64,000 bases of DNA from Bauldia sp963759235 (GTDB taxonomy: Bacteria > Pseudomonadota > Alphaproteobacteria > Rhizobiales > Kaistiaceae), in the NCBI GenBank assembly GCA_963759235.1, contig CAVWYO010000010.1, forward strand, positions 298,250 through 362,249, read 5' to 3'. The notes beneath the pieces are model-generated. The model did not search any database, was not told the DNA's origin, and was given only the letters and a program-made list of their open reading frames with translations. Position numbers and translations under genes: made by a program. Position 1 is the first letter of the stretch, and every line of letters starts with the position of its first letter. Positions 1-11,022 of the stretch are shown piece after piece.

Positions 1-269
1 GCGTTGTTGACGAGGCAGTCGAGCCGGCCGAAGGCGCCATACACCGCGTCGAGGAGGTATTGGTGAGCGCCGACATCGGAGATGTCGGCGGCGACGGATC
101 GCGCCGTGCAGCCCCGCTCGGCAAGCAGGGCCAGCGTCCTGCCGGTCTCGTCGTCCTCGACGATGTCATTGATGACCAGGTCGAATCCCGCCTCGGCAAG
201 CGCCACCGCGATCCCCCGTCCGATGCCGCGCCGCCCGCCCGTGACCAGCGCCACCTTGCGTCCGTCCAC
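1..269 (-). CDS. SDR family oxidoreductase, N-terminal part (runs off window)
   Basis: This is the first 89 or so residues of a short-chain dehydrogenase/reductase; the rest lies outside the window. The cofactor-binding glycine motif TGGRRGIGRGIA is near residue 10, an acidic D-I follows about residue 60 (AADISDV), and the conserved LVNN sits at the window edge. The start is a GTG at 269, preceded by AGGGAGG. Substrate cannot be told from this fragment; ketoacyl-ACP reductase-like and sugar dehydrogenase-like members look alike here. It is divergent from the kbl-tdh operon, with about 155 bp between the two starts. Confidence 0.85.
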   Translation of the reverse strand, partial: MDGRKVALVTGGRRGIGRGIAVALAEAGFDLVINDIVEDDETGRTLALLAERGCTARSVAADISDVGAHQYLLDAVYGAFGRLDCLVNN

Positions 270-424
270 CTGTCGCCTCCCTGCCGTTGCGGCTATCGTG
301 TCACGCTTCAAAGCGAATCCAGACCGACTTATACCTCCACCCCGACGGTCGCGGTCCCATCGTCGAAGAAACGACGTGTTTCCCGCCAAAAGCGGTCCGT
401 CTGACAGAAAAGCGGAGCCCGGAA

Positions 425-1630
425 ATGCTGGAAGGCGCGCTCGTCGACAGAATCGAGGCGATCCTCGACGACCTCAAGGGCTCTGGCCTGATCAAGACCG
501 AGCGGCTGATCGCCGGGCCGCAGGGCGGCCACGTCGCGGTCGAGGAAGCCGGCGGCAAGCGCGACTTCGTCAATCTCTGCGCCAACAATTATCTCGGCCT
601 CGCCGACCATCCCGAGATCATTGCCGCCGCGAAGGGCGCGATGGACGGGTTCGGCTTCGGCATGGCGTCGGTCAGGTTCATCTGCGGAACCCAGACGCTG
701 CACCGGCATCTGGAGAAGGCGGTCGCCGACTATCTCGAGAAGGACGACGCGATCCTCTTCGCCGCCTGCTTTGACGCCAATGGCGGCCTGTTCGAGCCGC
801 TCTTGGGCGACGAGGACGCCGTGATCTCCGACGCGCTCAATCACGCCTCGATCATCGACGGCATCCGGCTTTGCAAGGCGAAGCGCTATCGCTTCGCCAA
901 CGGCGACATGAGTGAACTGGAGGAGCGCCTGAAGCAAGCCGACCGGGACGGCGCCCGCGCCAAGCTGATCGCCACCGACGGCGTCTTCTCCATGGACGGC
1001 TACGTCGCCAATCTGCCGGCGATCTGCGACCTCGCCGAGCGTTACGGCGCGATGGTGATGATCGACGACTGCCACGCTACCGGCCATCTCGGCAAGGCCG
1101 GGCGGGGGACGCCGGCGCTGACCGGCGTGGAGAAACGCGTCGACATCATCTCCGGCACCTTCGGCAAGACGCTCGGCGGCGGTATCGGCGGTTTCATCGC
1201 CGCCAGCCAGCCGATCGTCGATCTCTACCGCCAGAAGGCGCGCCCCTATCTCTTCTCCAACAGCCTGCCGCCGTCGATGGTCGCGGGATCGCTGAAGGCG
1301 ATCGCGATCGCGCGGGAAGCGGACGATCGCCGGGCGCTCCTCGCCAGGCATGCCGAACGCTTCCGCACCGCGCTCGGCGAAGCCGGCTTCGACCTTCTCT
1401 CCGGCGAGACGCCCATCATCCCGGTGATGGTCAACGAGGCCGAACGGGCGCAGAAGATGGCGACGGCGCTGCACGAACGGGGCGTCTATGTCGCCGGCTT
1501 CTTCTATCCCGTCGTGCCGATGGGCAAGGCGCGGATCCGCACCCAGATGTCGGCGGCGCTCTCCGACGACGATATCAGCTTCGCGATCGACGCCTTCATC
1601 GACGCCGGCAAATCTATCGGACTGATCTGA
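425..1630 (+). CDS. kbl: glycine C-acetyltransferase (2-amino-3-ketobutyrate CoA ligase)
   Basis: A cytoplasmic PLP enzyme that cleaves 2-amino-3-oxobutyrate with CoA to give glycine and acetyl-CoA, the second step of threonine breakdown. The 401-residue product matches the family length of about 398. It shows the alpha-oxoamine synthase features NNYLGL, the aspartate of MIDDCHATG and the PLP lysine (about residue 248) in SGTFGKTLGG. The ATG at 425 follows a CGGAG box; an upstream in-frame extension lacks homologous-looking sequence. It lies 12 bp before tdh on the same strand, so the two form a classic threonine dehydrogenase pathway operon. Confidence 0.96.
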   Translation: MLEGALVDRIEAILDDLKGSGLIKTERLIAGPQGGHVAVEEAGGKRDFVNLCANNYLGLADHPEIIAAAKGAMDGFGFGMASVRFICGTQTLHRHLEKAVADYLEKDDAILFAACFDANGGLFEPLLGDEDAVISDALNHASIIDGIRLCKAKRYRFANGDMSELEERLKQADRDGARAKLIATDGVFSMDGYVANLPAICDLAERYGAMVMIDDCHATGHLGKAGRGTPALTGVEKRVDIISGTFGKTLGGGIGGFIAASQPIVDLYRQKARPYLFSNSLPPSMVAGSLKAIAIAREADDRRALLARHAERFRTALGEAGFDLLSGETPIIPVMVNEAERAQKMATALHERGVYVAGFFYPVVPMGKARIRTQMSAALSDDDISFAIDAFIDAGKSIGLI

Positions 1631-1642
1631 GCAGGGCCAACC

Positions 1643-2665
<1,023 letters not shown>

Positions 2666-2699
2666 GCACTCCGGCTCAGGCGCACGGCTATCTCGAACC

Positions 2700-5600
2700 T
2701 CAATACTCCCGCTCGTAGGTGAGGCCGACCTTGCCCGACCCGTCGCCGCCGGCCTCGCCGCGGGCCTTGAGGTTCCGGGTGATGTCGAGGTCGATGGTCA
2801 CCCGCCCGGTGCCCTTGGTGTCCTGCTCGACGCCGAGGCGGATGTTGTCGTTGATCCGCTTGCCGATGCCGACGGTGGTGCCGCCGGTGTCGTTCTGGCG
2901 AACGTCGAGATCGTCGAGGCCGGTCAGCTTGCGGACGCGGGTGAACAGGCCGTCGCCGCGGCCGAAGGCGCCGGAAAACTGGCCGATCGCGTCGACGAGC
3001 TGGGCCGCCTGAAATGCGGTCAGCCGGCCGACGCTCCGATCGAAGAGGAGTTGCGAGATGATCTCCTCTTCCGGCAGAGCCGGGCTCGAGGTGAAGCTGA
3101 TCTGCGGATCGTCGGCCGGGCCGGCGACCAGCACCGTGGCGGTGATCTCCGAGGTGCGGGTCGTCGCCTTGAAGTCGAGGATGGGGATCAGGTCGCCGGC
3201 AAAGGTCAATCGGCCGCTGGTGAAATCGAAGCGGCGCCCGAGCACTTCGATCCGTCCGCGCAGCAGGTCGAAGCCGCCGACGGTGACCGGGTTGCCGGTG
3301 GTGCCGGTGACGCGGAGCGAGCCGCCGAGCTCGGCGTCGAGACCGAAACCACGGACGATGATCGACGAGCTGTTGGTGCTGCTGGCGGTGATGTCCAGGC
3401 CGAGGCCGCCGCCGCTCTGCACGCCCGAGGCGGCAGGCGGCGGAGCCGGCTTGACCGGCGGCACGAAGCCGGGGGCGGTGTTGACGTGCTCGACGTTCAG
3501 CGTCGTGCCGCCGCCGAACCGGTCGGGAAGCAGGATTTCCGCCCTGGCGACGTCGATGCGGCCGGCGATCTTGCCGGTGGTGAGGATCGGCCCGGACAGC
3601 GACAGAGACGCCGTATAGGTCGCGTCGACCGTGGTGCCATCGGTGTAGCGGCCGTTCCGGACGTTGATCGAAAGGTTGGCGGGGAGGCCGCCGGCGGGAT
3701 CGATGGCGACGGTGCCCGTAACGGTGATATCGCCGCCCTGCGCCGCCCGGCCGGTCAGCCGCTCGATGGTGGCGTTGCGGCCGTCCAGCCGGATTTGCCC
3801 GGCGACCCCGGAGACGCCGAGCTTGGTCACCGTGTCGACGATCGTCGCATCGGCAAGCGACACCGTCCCGGAGATCGAGGATGCGCCCGCTATCGTCAGG
3901 TCGACTTGGGCGGTGCCCCCCAGAACGAGCTCCCGGTCGGTGGCAAGGCCGAGGAGTTGCAGCGGCGCGGTGCCTTTCGCCCGGATGTCGGGGTTGCCGC
4001 CGGCGAAGGGTATGCGGCCGGAAACGTCGAGGGAGATGCCGGCGCCGGAGAGGGTCGCCGCCAGCGTCGTCGCCTTGGCGGTGGCGTCGCCCTTCGCCGT
4101 GACGCTCAGCCTCGGCAAGCCGGCCGATGTTGTCTCCGCCACGGAGAAGCCGGACCAGTTCGCCTGCCACGCGATCGCTGGCGCGGCCGCCGTCCCGGTG
4201 ACCTTGGCGCTGCCGGAGATGGTGCCCTCGGCGCCCAGGCCCGGCGAGAACTGGTCGGCAAAAGAGGCGGCGACCTTGTCGATGCCGACATCGAGATCGA
4301 GGCGCGGCGACACCAGCCCCTTGACCGACAGGTGTCCGCCGCCGAGGGCAAGGCTGGCGCTGTCGATGCGCGTCTCGGCGCCGAGGCGAAGCGTGGCCGG
4401 TGCGTCGGTCTTCACCGGGAAGCCGTAGGCTGTCCCGGTCAGGGAGCCGATGCGGAGGAGCTGTCCGCCGCCGGCGCTCTCGAGGCTGCCGGCGCCGGTC
4501 AGATCGATCTCCGGCCCGTGCGCGTTCGCTTCGAACTTCGTCGCCTCGCCTTCCACCGTTGCGGAGAGGTGAGCCCGGTCGAGGCGAACCGAGCCGACGG
4601 CGATCCCGCCGGCGTCGATGTTTCCGGCGATCCGCGGCATGCCGAATGCGTCGTCGATGTGGACCTCGCCGTCGGCCTGGTCGGCAACCAGTCCGCTCGT
4701 CGCGATCTTGCCTCCGCTGAAGGCGACCGCGATCGACTGCTTGCCGCCGTCCGGCTGGAACCTGATGCTGCCCTTCGCGGTGCCGGTCGCCTCGACGAGG
4801 GCGAAGGCGGCAAGGGTCGCGAGGTTCGGCGCCTCGACCGACAGCGAGCCGCTGAGCAGCCCGCCGTCGGCCTGTTCGATGGCGCCGGTGATGCGGTTTT
4901 CAGCGATGGCCAGGTCGACATCGGGGAAGGCCAGCCGGCCGGTGGCGGTGTCGAGCACCGCCTGGGCGGTCCCCTCCAGCGGCCGGCCGGCAAAGGAGCC
5001 GCCGAGGGTCAACGCCCCGCGCCAGCCGGCGTCGACCGGTTCGCCCTTCACGCTGACGGTCGCGTTCCTGATCGGCTGGTCGACCAGCCGCCCGTCGGCA
5101 ACCTGCACCGTCGCGTCGAAGGTCGGGCGATCGAGCGAGCCGGCGACCTTCGCGGAGACGGTCGCGGCACCGCTCGACTGGTCGGCCAGAGCCGCAAGGT
5201 CGGCGACGGTGCCGTTGAACGATCCGTCGATCGATCGTCCGTCGAGCGATATCCCGCCGTCGACCGTCAGCGTCGCGCCGGCAACCGAGACGCCTTCGAG
5301 AGTGAGACGGCCGGCGAGATCGTCGGTGAGGTTCAGCGTGAAGCGGGACTGGCCGGCGAGCAGCGGCGCAAGCGACGGCTCACCGGGATCGAGGTCGCTC
5401 GCCGTGCCGTCGATCGCCAGCTTGACGCCGTCGGCGCCGAAGAACTGGCCCTTCAGCGTTGCGGATAGAGCGCCGGCGAGCTGACGTCCGAGGAGCGGCG
5501 ACAACGGCGCCAGATCGCCGAAGCGGGCCTTCGTCTCGCCGGTCACCTTTTCCGGCGAGATATCGCCCGAAAACAACGCCCGCCCGCCGACGGCGGAGAG

Positions 5601-6980
5601 ATCGAGATTGGTCGCCGCCGAGACCGCCGCGACATCGAGGGTGCCGTCGGCGGTGAGAAGGAGCGGGGCGGCGTCGGTCGCCACGATCCGCCCGTCGGCA
5701 AGATCGATGGCGTCCGCCTCGAGGCGGAGGGCGAACGGCAGCTTGTCGTCGGCGAGCGGATCCTTGCCTTCGGCCTCGATCGCGAGCGACAGGCCGATGC
5801 CCGGAACCTTCACCGTGCCGACGGCGAGGCCGCCGACCCGGCCGGTCAGGTCGAGGCGCTGCGCGTTGTCGGCGGGGGCGACCCGGCCGGTCAGCGAGAG
5901 GCTGTCAAAGCGGACCGCGTCGCCGTCGACGACCGGCAATGAGATCGGCCCGCCGTCCGGGTGCGCCGCTTCGACCTTCACCGACAGGTCGGTGTCCGCG
6001 CCGCCGAACACCCCCGACGCCGTCATTTGGACGGTTCCGGTCGTGACCTTGCTGTCCTTGACGACGATCCGCGGTAAGGCGGTGCCCGCCACGTCGGTCC
6101 ATGTTGCATCGACCGCGATGTCGATGCGGCCGGCGAGGATGTCGGCAAAGCCCAGCGGCACCAACTCGGCAAGATCGCCCTGGCCCTCCACGGTGAGATG
6201 CCGTCCGTCGGCCGCCGGCGTCAGGCCGATCCGGCCGGAAAACCGCGCGTCGCCTTCGGAGGTGAGGGACACCGAGCCGTTCAGCGCCTCGCCGTCGAGC
6301 GATGTCCTGGCGACCAGACGATAGCCCGGCCCGGCGTCGCGACCCATCAGGCCGAGAAGTATGCCGTTCGCCGCCTCCTCGGCGGTCAGATCGACGGCGA
6401 TCGGCGCGGAACCGCCGGCCCGGGCAACGCTGGCGGTGAGGGAGCCTTCCCCGCCGTCGACCCGCTTGGCGTCCACGTGCGCCTCCAGGCTGCCGCTCGC
6501 GCCGGCGACGAAGCTGCCGGACAGGCTGAGCGCCGCGGGATTGCCGATCAGTCCGGCGCCGAGCTCCAGACGGGCGATTTCCAGCTTCTCGGCGGCGAGC
6601 GGAAACAGCGATCCGCCGCTCGAGCCGGAGCTTGGTAGCGAAGGCTCCCTGGCGATCGCGATGCGCTTGGCGCCGATTGTCCTCAGCCTGATCCCACCGG
6701 AGAGAAGCGCGCCGACATCGACATCCGCCGTCAGCCCATCGATCTCGGCGAACGGTCCCTTTGCGTCGGAAAAAACGATGCTGTCGGCGCCGAAGGCGAA
6801 GGGTGGCCAGCCGGAAAGCGAGGCGATCGACACGCTGAGCCCGTTGCCGGAGGCGGCCCGCTCGACGATCGAGGCGAGCACCGAGCGGCCGGGCGGAGTC
6901 GCCAGCATGAGGATCGCCAGACCGGCGAGAACGACCAGCCCGGCGATTGCCAGCAACCCGTATCGCAGTGCGCGCATCAT
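2700..6980 (-). CDS. tamB: translocation and assembly module protein TamB
   Basis: A 1426-residue inner-membrane-anchored periplasmic protein with one N-terminal hydrophobic segment (about residues 7-28) followed by a very long, repetitive beta-rich region of AsmA/TamB type. The C-terminal DUF490/TamB domain holds motifs such as LRGRIEVLGRRFDFTSGRL and ends in LTYEREY. TamB bridges the periplasm to TamA and is linked to outer-membrane protein insertion and phospholipid transport. It starts 39 bp after the tamA stop, so the two are one operon. A large 805-residue open frame on the opposite strand is a GC-bias shadow. Confidence 0.95.
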   Translation of the reverse strand: MMRALRYGLLAIAGLVVLAGLAILMLATPPGRSVLASIVERAASGNGLSVSIASLSGWPPFAFGADSIVFSDAKGPFAEIDGLTADVDVGALLSGGIRLRTIGAKRIAIAREPSLPSSGSSGGSLFPLAAEKLEIARLELGAGLIGNPAALSLSGSFVAGASGSLEAHVDAKRVDGGEGSLTASVARAGGSAPIAVDLTAEEAANGILLGLMGRDAGPGYRLVARTSLDGEALNGSVSLTSEGDARFSGRIGLTPAADGRHLTVEGQGDLAELVPLGFADILAGRIDIAVDATWTDVAGTALPRIVVKDSKVTTGTVQMTASGVFGGADTDLSVKVEAAHPDGGPISLPVVDGDAVRFDSLSLTGRVAPADNAQRLDLTGRVGGLAVGTVKVPGIGLSLAIEAEGKDPLADDKLPFALRLEADAIDLADGRIVATDAAPLLLTADGTLDVAAVSAATNLDLSAVGGRALFSGDISPEKVTGETKARFGDLAPLSPLLGRQLAGALSATLKGQFFGADGVKLAIDGTASDLDPGEPSLAPLLAGQSRFTLNLTDDLAGRLTLEGVSVAGATLTVDGGISLDGRSIDGSFNGTVADLAALADQSSGAATVSAKVAGSLDRPTFDATVQVADGRLVDQPIRNATVSVKGEPVDAGWRGALTLGGSFAGRPLEGTAQAVLDTATGRLAFPDVDLAIAENRITGAIEQADGGLLSGSLSVEAPNLATLAAFALVEATGTAKGSIRFQPDGGKQSIAVAFSGGKIATSGLVADQADGEVHIDDAFGMPRIAGNIDAGGIAVGSVRLDRAHLSATVEGEATKFEANAHGPEIDLTGAGSLESAGGGQLLRIGSLTGTAYGFPVKTDAPATLRLGAETRIDSASLALGGGHLSVKGLVSPRLDLDVGIDKVAASFADQFSPGLGAEGTISGSAKVTGTAAAPAIAWQANWSGFSVAETTSAGLPRLSVTAKGDATAKATTLAATLSGAGISLDVSGRIPFAGGNPDIRAKGTAPLQLLGLATDRELVLGGTAQVDLTIAGASSISGTVSLADATIVDTVTKLGVSGVAGQIRLDGRNATIERLTGRAAQGGDITVTGTVAIDPAGGLPANLSINVRNGRYTDGTTVDATYTASLSLSGPILTTGKIAGRIDVARAEILLPDRFGGGTTLNVEHVNTAPGFVPPVKPAPPPAASGVQSGGGLGLDITASSTNSSSIIVRGFGLDAELGGSLRVTGTTGNPVTVGGFDLLRGRIEVLGRRFDFTSGRLTFAGDLIPILDFKATTRTSEITATVLVAGPADDPQISFTSSPALPEEEIISQLLFDRSVGRLTAFQAAQLVDAIGQFSGAFGRGDGLFTRVRKLTGLDDLDVRQNDTGGTTVGIGKRINDNIRLGVEQDTKGTGRVTIDLDITRNLKARGEAGGDGSGKVGLTYEREY

Positions 6981-7019
6981 CGCGGCGGTGCTTTTCCTCT
7001 CCTCGCGCGCCCCTCGCCC

Positions 7020-8924
7020 TCAGAACGCCTGGCCGAGGCCGACATAAAGGGCAAATGAGGGATCACCGGGGCCGGGCTCGAGCGGAAATGCGAGATCGAC
7101 CCGCAGCGGCCCGACCGGCGTCAGGTAGCGGATACCGCCGCCGACGCCGACCTTGAGGTCGCCGATATCGGGGAGCATCGACCGATAGGCGTTGCCGGCA
7201 TCGACGAAGGCGACGAGGCCGAAGGTGTCGGAGACCCGATAGCGCAGTTCCCCGGAGACGGCAAAGCTGCTGCGGCCGCCGATCAGGTCGCCGTTTTTGT
7301 TGCGCGGGCCGATGTTCTGGTAGGCGTAACCGCGGACCGAGCCGGCGCCGCCCGCATAGAGCCGGCGGCTCGCGGCGACATCACGAACGTTGTCGACCGT
7401 CAGCACCGCCGTCGACACCCGGCCGGCGAGAATGAAGCGCCGATCGGAATCGACGGCGCGATAGATCGAGATATCGTTGCGGAAGGTGGCGAAGGCCTGA
7501 TCCTGCAGGAAATCATAAGCCGGCGCCGCCTCGAAATGGACGTTCATCCCCTTGGTCGGATCGAGGCGGTTGTCGCGGGTGTCCCAGTCGATCGCCCCGG
7601 TGAGGGTGGCGATCAGATAATCCTCCGACGGGATCGCATCCTCGGTCCGGGTCCGCTCGAGCTCGACGCGGGCGGCGCCGCTCAGCGTATTGGAGAAGAC
7701 ATGGGTGAGCCCGGCCTCGGTTTCTTCGGTCGTCACGCGATAGGCGTCGGTGGTCTCGCGGAATGCCTCGGCGCGCAGGGTGAAATCGGTCATCGGATCG
7801 AAGACCGCCGGCTTGGTGAAATTCGCCGCGAAGCGATAGTCGGGATCGTTGAAATCGGTGTCGAGGAGGCGCGACACGGAGGCCGATAGCCGCAGCGATT
7901 CGGCGCCGCCCCACAGATTGCGGTTCGCCCAGTACACCTCGACGCCGGCGCCCTCGGTATTCGAATAGTTGACGCCGGCGCCGATCACGCGGGGTTTGCG
8001 CTCGGTGACGATAATGTCGATCGGAATGGTGCCGTCGGGATCGAGGTGGTCTCCCGGAACGACACGGACGCTGTCGAAGACGCCGAGGTCGCGCAGCCGC
8101 TGCTCGGCGCGCCGGGTGACGGCCGGTGTGTAGGGTTCGCCCGGCTTGATGCCGGCGCGGCCGTAGACGAGGTTCGGATCGAGGCGCTCGGTGCCGCTGA
8201 CCTCGACGCGGCCGAACGCGGCCACGGGACCCGGATCGACCGCGAGGTCGAGGTCGAGGGTGCGGGTTGCATGATCGGCGACGACGTTCCGCTCCTCGAC
8301 CGTGACGAGGGGATGCCCCTGCTCGCGCCAAACATTGGTGATCGCGTCCTCGGCACTGAGGATGCGGCCCAATTCGGCGAGGTCGCCCGGCGCGATCTTG
8401 AGGTCGGCGATCGTCGTCCCCGGCGGCAGCGGACCGGCATTGACGGTGCCGAAAACGAACTGCGCTCCGGCGGTGACTCTGATCGCCACGGGCACCGGCT
8501 GTTTGCCGAGCGGATCGAACGGGCTCCATTCCTCAACTGGGCGACCGACGACGGTGATCGCCACCTCGCCGGCGTAGCGGGCATTCTCGTAGAGCACCGC
8601 GGTGAGGCTGCCGACGTCCTGCCGTGCCCGGGCGAGCAGCCCGACCAATCCCGACGCGGGCGTGGTCCGGCGGGTATAGAGCGACGAGGCGTTGCGGAGG
8701 TCGCGGTCGAGGCGGCGATTGCCGCCGATGACCTGGAGGTCGAAGGTGTAGGTGACCGGGTCGGGGACAGCCTCGGTGGCGCGATTGTTGCGGGTGAACG
8801 GCCAGATGGCAAAAGACGGCGTGGCCGCGCCCGTGACAACGAGAGCGATGCTCAGCGCGACGACCGCGCGGCCGGGAGCTTCAAAACGCAAGCACACCAT
8901 CCCATTGTCAGAACGCCGCAGCAT
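7020..8924 (-). CDS. tamA: autotransporter assembly complex outer-membrane protein TamA (Omp85 family)
   Basis: An Omp85-family outer-membrane barrel with N-terminal POTRA domains, partner of the downstream tamB. A signal peptide is visible (hydrophobic VVALSIALVVTGAATPSFA). The POTRA region covers roughly residues 40-250 and the surface-antigen barrel follows, with the strongly conserved GGAGSVRGYAYQ and a C-terminal phenylalanine (LGQAF). The start is uncertain: ATGs at 8945, 8924 and 8900 are in frame; 8924 is chosen because GGAA precedes it and the signal peptide is kept. Length of about 634 residues fits the family. Confidence 0.93.
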   Translation of the reverse strand: MLRRSDNGMVCLRFEAPGRAVVALSIALVVTGAATPSFAIWPFTRNNRATEAVPDPVTYTFDLQVIGGNRRLDRDLRNASSLYTRRTTPASGLVGLLARARQDVGSLTAVLYENARYAGEVAITVVGRPVEEWSPFDPLGKQPVPVAIRVTAGAQFVFGTVNAGPLPPGTTIADLKIAPGDLAELGRILSAEDAITNVWREQGHPLVTVEERNVVADHATRTLDLDLAVDPGPVAAFGRVEVSGTERLDPNLVYGRAGIKPGEPYTPAVTRRAEQRLRDLGVFDSVRVVPGDHLDPDGTIPIDIIVTERKPRVIGAGVNYSNTEGAGVEVYWANRNLWGGAESLRLSASVSRLLDTDFNDPDYRFAANFTKPAVFDPMTDFTLRAEAFRETTDAYRVTTEETEAGLTHVFSNTLSGAARVELERTRTEDAIPSEDYLIATLTGAIDWDTRDNRLDPTKGMNVHFEAAPAYDFLQDQAFATFRNDISIYRAVDSDRRFILAGRVSTAVLTVDNVRDVAASRRLYAGGAGSVRGYAYQNIGPRNKNGDLIGGRSSFAVSGELRYRVSDTFGLVAFVDAGNAYRSMLPDIGDLKVGVGGGIRYLTPVGPLRVDLAFPLEPGPGDPSFALYVGLGQAF

Positions 8925-9361
8925 ACGACGTTCCGGCCGTCCCAACCTGATTTCGCACCCCTCGGCAGGTTATCAGCCGACACCTGAATCCCAAGTTTAA
9001 CGCCGAACCGGCGGAAATCGTGGCAAGAGCCAGCAACGGCGTCGGCCGTCAAGGCGTTGAACCGGCTGGAAAGCGCGCGAATCAACCGGCGACGCGGGTC
9101 GCCGCAATGACGGGCGCCATACCCGTCGAGGCAGCCGACGCAATATAAGAAGCATGCCTGGCGGCGGACGGTCGGCCACTCCGGCGTCCCCACCGGACGC
9201 CTGTGCCGCGACTTGTCGGCGTCACCGGAGCGGGTTTACAAGTCCGGTCACGATCGCCCGGCCGGCAAGCAACAAGCGACCCCGGCAACCTCCGGCGCGC
9301 CGGCAAAGGGCGGCCGGGTTGGATCGCCGGCTGCATGTATCGAGAGCGAAGCGAGGGACAG
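8925..9361. other. 437-bp intergenic region between divergent tamA and gabD-like genes
   Basis: This holds the promoters of both divergent genes but I see no convincing -35/-10 pair. A short perfect hairpin (GCGTCC, CCACC, GGACGC) lies at about 9185-9201. AGGGACAG just before 9362 is the ribosome binding site of the dehydrogenase. No RNA gene or coding-like frame was recognised. Confidence 0.4.
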
Positions 9362-10813
9362 ATGAACAAGCCGACGAAACCCGATCTCCCCACTCAGCTC
9401 TACATCGGCGGCACCTGGCGCGACGCGTCGGACAAGGGCGCCTTCGACGTCATCAATCCGGCGACCGAGGAGGTCATCGCGGCGGTGGCGAGCGCCACCG
9501 TCGACGACGCGCTTGCCGCTCTCGACGCGGCCGACGCCGCCTTCGCCGACTGGGCATCGCGCAAGCCGCGGGAGCGCGCCGAGGTGCTCCGCAAGGCCTA
9601 TGAGCTGATGATCGCCGATCAGGAGCACTTCGCCCGGCTGATGACGCTCGAAAACGGCAAGGCGCTTCCCGACTCGCGCGGCGAGGTCGCCTACGCGGCC
9701 GAGTTCTTCCGCTGGTTCGCCGAGGAGGCGGTTCGCAACATCGGCGACGTCATGCGCTCGCCGACCACCGGCGCCCGCATCCTTGTCCACCACAAGCCGA
9801 TCGGCATCGGCGTGCTGGTGACGCCGTGGAACTTTCCGGCGGCGATGGGCACGCGCAAGATCGGTCCGGCACTCGCCGCTGGCTGCTCTGTCATCGTCAA
9901 GCCGGCCTCTGAAACGCCACTCACCATGCTGGCGCTGGTGCCGGTGCTGGAAGCCGCCGGCGTGCCGAAAGGCGTCGTCAACGTCATCCCGTCGCGGCGC
10001 TCCGGTGCCATCGTCGACGCGCTCCTCCACGACATGCGGGTGCGCGTCGTCTCGTTCACCGGCTCGACGGAGGTCGGACGGAAGCTCCTCAAGTCCGGCG
10101 CCGACAACATCGTCAATCCGGCGATGGAGCTCGGCGGCAATGCGCCCTTCATCGTCTGCCACGACGCCGACATCGACGCGGCGGTCGAGGGCGCCATGGC
10201 CGCCAAGATGCGCAACATCGGCGAAGCCTGCACGGCGGCGAACCGCATCTTCGTCGACGCCAAGGTCCACGACGCCTTTGCCGCCAAGCTGACCAAGCGG
10301 ATGGCGGGGATGAAGATGGGCAACGGCCTCGAGGCCGGCGTCGAGGTCGGCTCGCTGGTCAACGCCGAGACCCGCGACAAGGTGCACGCCTTCGTCGTCG
10401 ACGCCGTCGAGAAGGGAGCGACGCTGCTGACCGGCGGCAAGCTGCCGGCGGGGCGCGGCTTCTTCTATCCGCCGACGGTACTCACCAACGTGCCCGACAC
10501 CGCCGCATGCCTCAAGGACGAGATCTTCGGGCCGGTGGCCGTCCTCCAGTCCTTCTTTGACGAGGACGAGGTGATCGCGCGGGCGAACTCGACCGAGTAC
10601 GGGCTGGTCGCCTATCTCTACACGCGCGACCTCAAGCGCGGCCTCGCTTTGTCGGAGCGGTTGGAGTTCGGCATGGTCGGCCTCAACCGCGGACTGGTGT
10701 CCGATCCGGCCGCGCCGTTCGGCGGCGTCAAGCAATCCGGCATCGGACGCGAGGGCGGCCACCATGGGCTGATGGAGTTCCTCGAAACCCAGTACATCGC
10801 GGTCGAGTGGTAA
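9362..10813 (+). CDS. gabD: NAD(P)-dependent succinate-semialdehyde-type dehydrogenase
   Basis: An aldehyde dehydrogenase superfamily enzyme of 483 residues, the usual GabD length. It shows TPWNFPAAMGTRKIGPALAAG (cofactor region), FTGSTEVGRKL, the general-base glutamate in ELGGNAPFIV and the catalytic cysteine (Cys290) in GEACTAANR. These features best match succinate-semialdehyde dehydrogenase, which makes succinate from the GABA shunt, but glutarate-semialdehyde or related aldehydes are possible. The ATG at 9362 has GAGGGACAG in front. It stands alone, with no GABA transaminase in the window. Confidence 0.88.
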   Translation: MNKPTKPDLPTQLYIGGTWRDASDKGAFDVINPATEEVIAAVASATVDDALAALDAADAAFADWASRKPRERAEVLRKAYELMIADQEHFARLMTLENGKALPDSRGEVAYAAEFFRWFAEEAVRNIGDVMRSPTTGARILVHHKPIGIGVLVTPWNFPAAMGTRKIGPALAAGCSVIVKPASETPLTMLALVPVLEAAGVPKGVVNVIPSRRSGAIVDALLHDMRVRVVSFTGSTEVGRKLLKSGADNIVNPAMELGGNAPFIVCHDADIDAAVEGAMAAKMRNIGEACTAANRIFVDAKVHDAFAAKLTKRMAGMKMGNGLEAGVEVGSLVNAETRDKVHAFVVDAVEKGATLLTGGKLPAGRGFFYPPTVLTNVPDTAACLKDEIFGPVAVLQSFFDEDEVIARANSTEYGLVAYLYTRDLKRGLALSERLEFGMVGLNRGLVSDPAAPFGGVKQSGIGREGGHHGLMEFLETQYIAVEW

Positions 10814-11022
10814 CACGGGTCGAGGCTTGGCCGACCGGGCGTCGACCACGCCGGCGGCATACCCGTTAGCCGCCGCCAAATAGCCACAGCCAGCAACTCT
10901 GCTAGACTAGTCGTCGAGCGCTGGCAGGCGTTCACTGGTGAAACTGGTCAGACTAGTGGGCAAGCGGAGGGCGTGACCTGAGTACCATGCCGCCTACAAC
11001 AGCTTTCATTGGGATTCGATCG

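Noticed and set aside
3051..5468. 805-residue open frame antisense to tamB
   Set aside because: No domain resemblance, no ribosome binding site, composition typical of an antisense shadow of a high-GC gene.
10860..11000. tRNA gene beside the scrap island
   Set aside because: Short inverted words exist near GACTAG repeats, but no cloverleaf with T-arm and acceptor stem can be formed.
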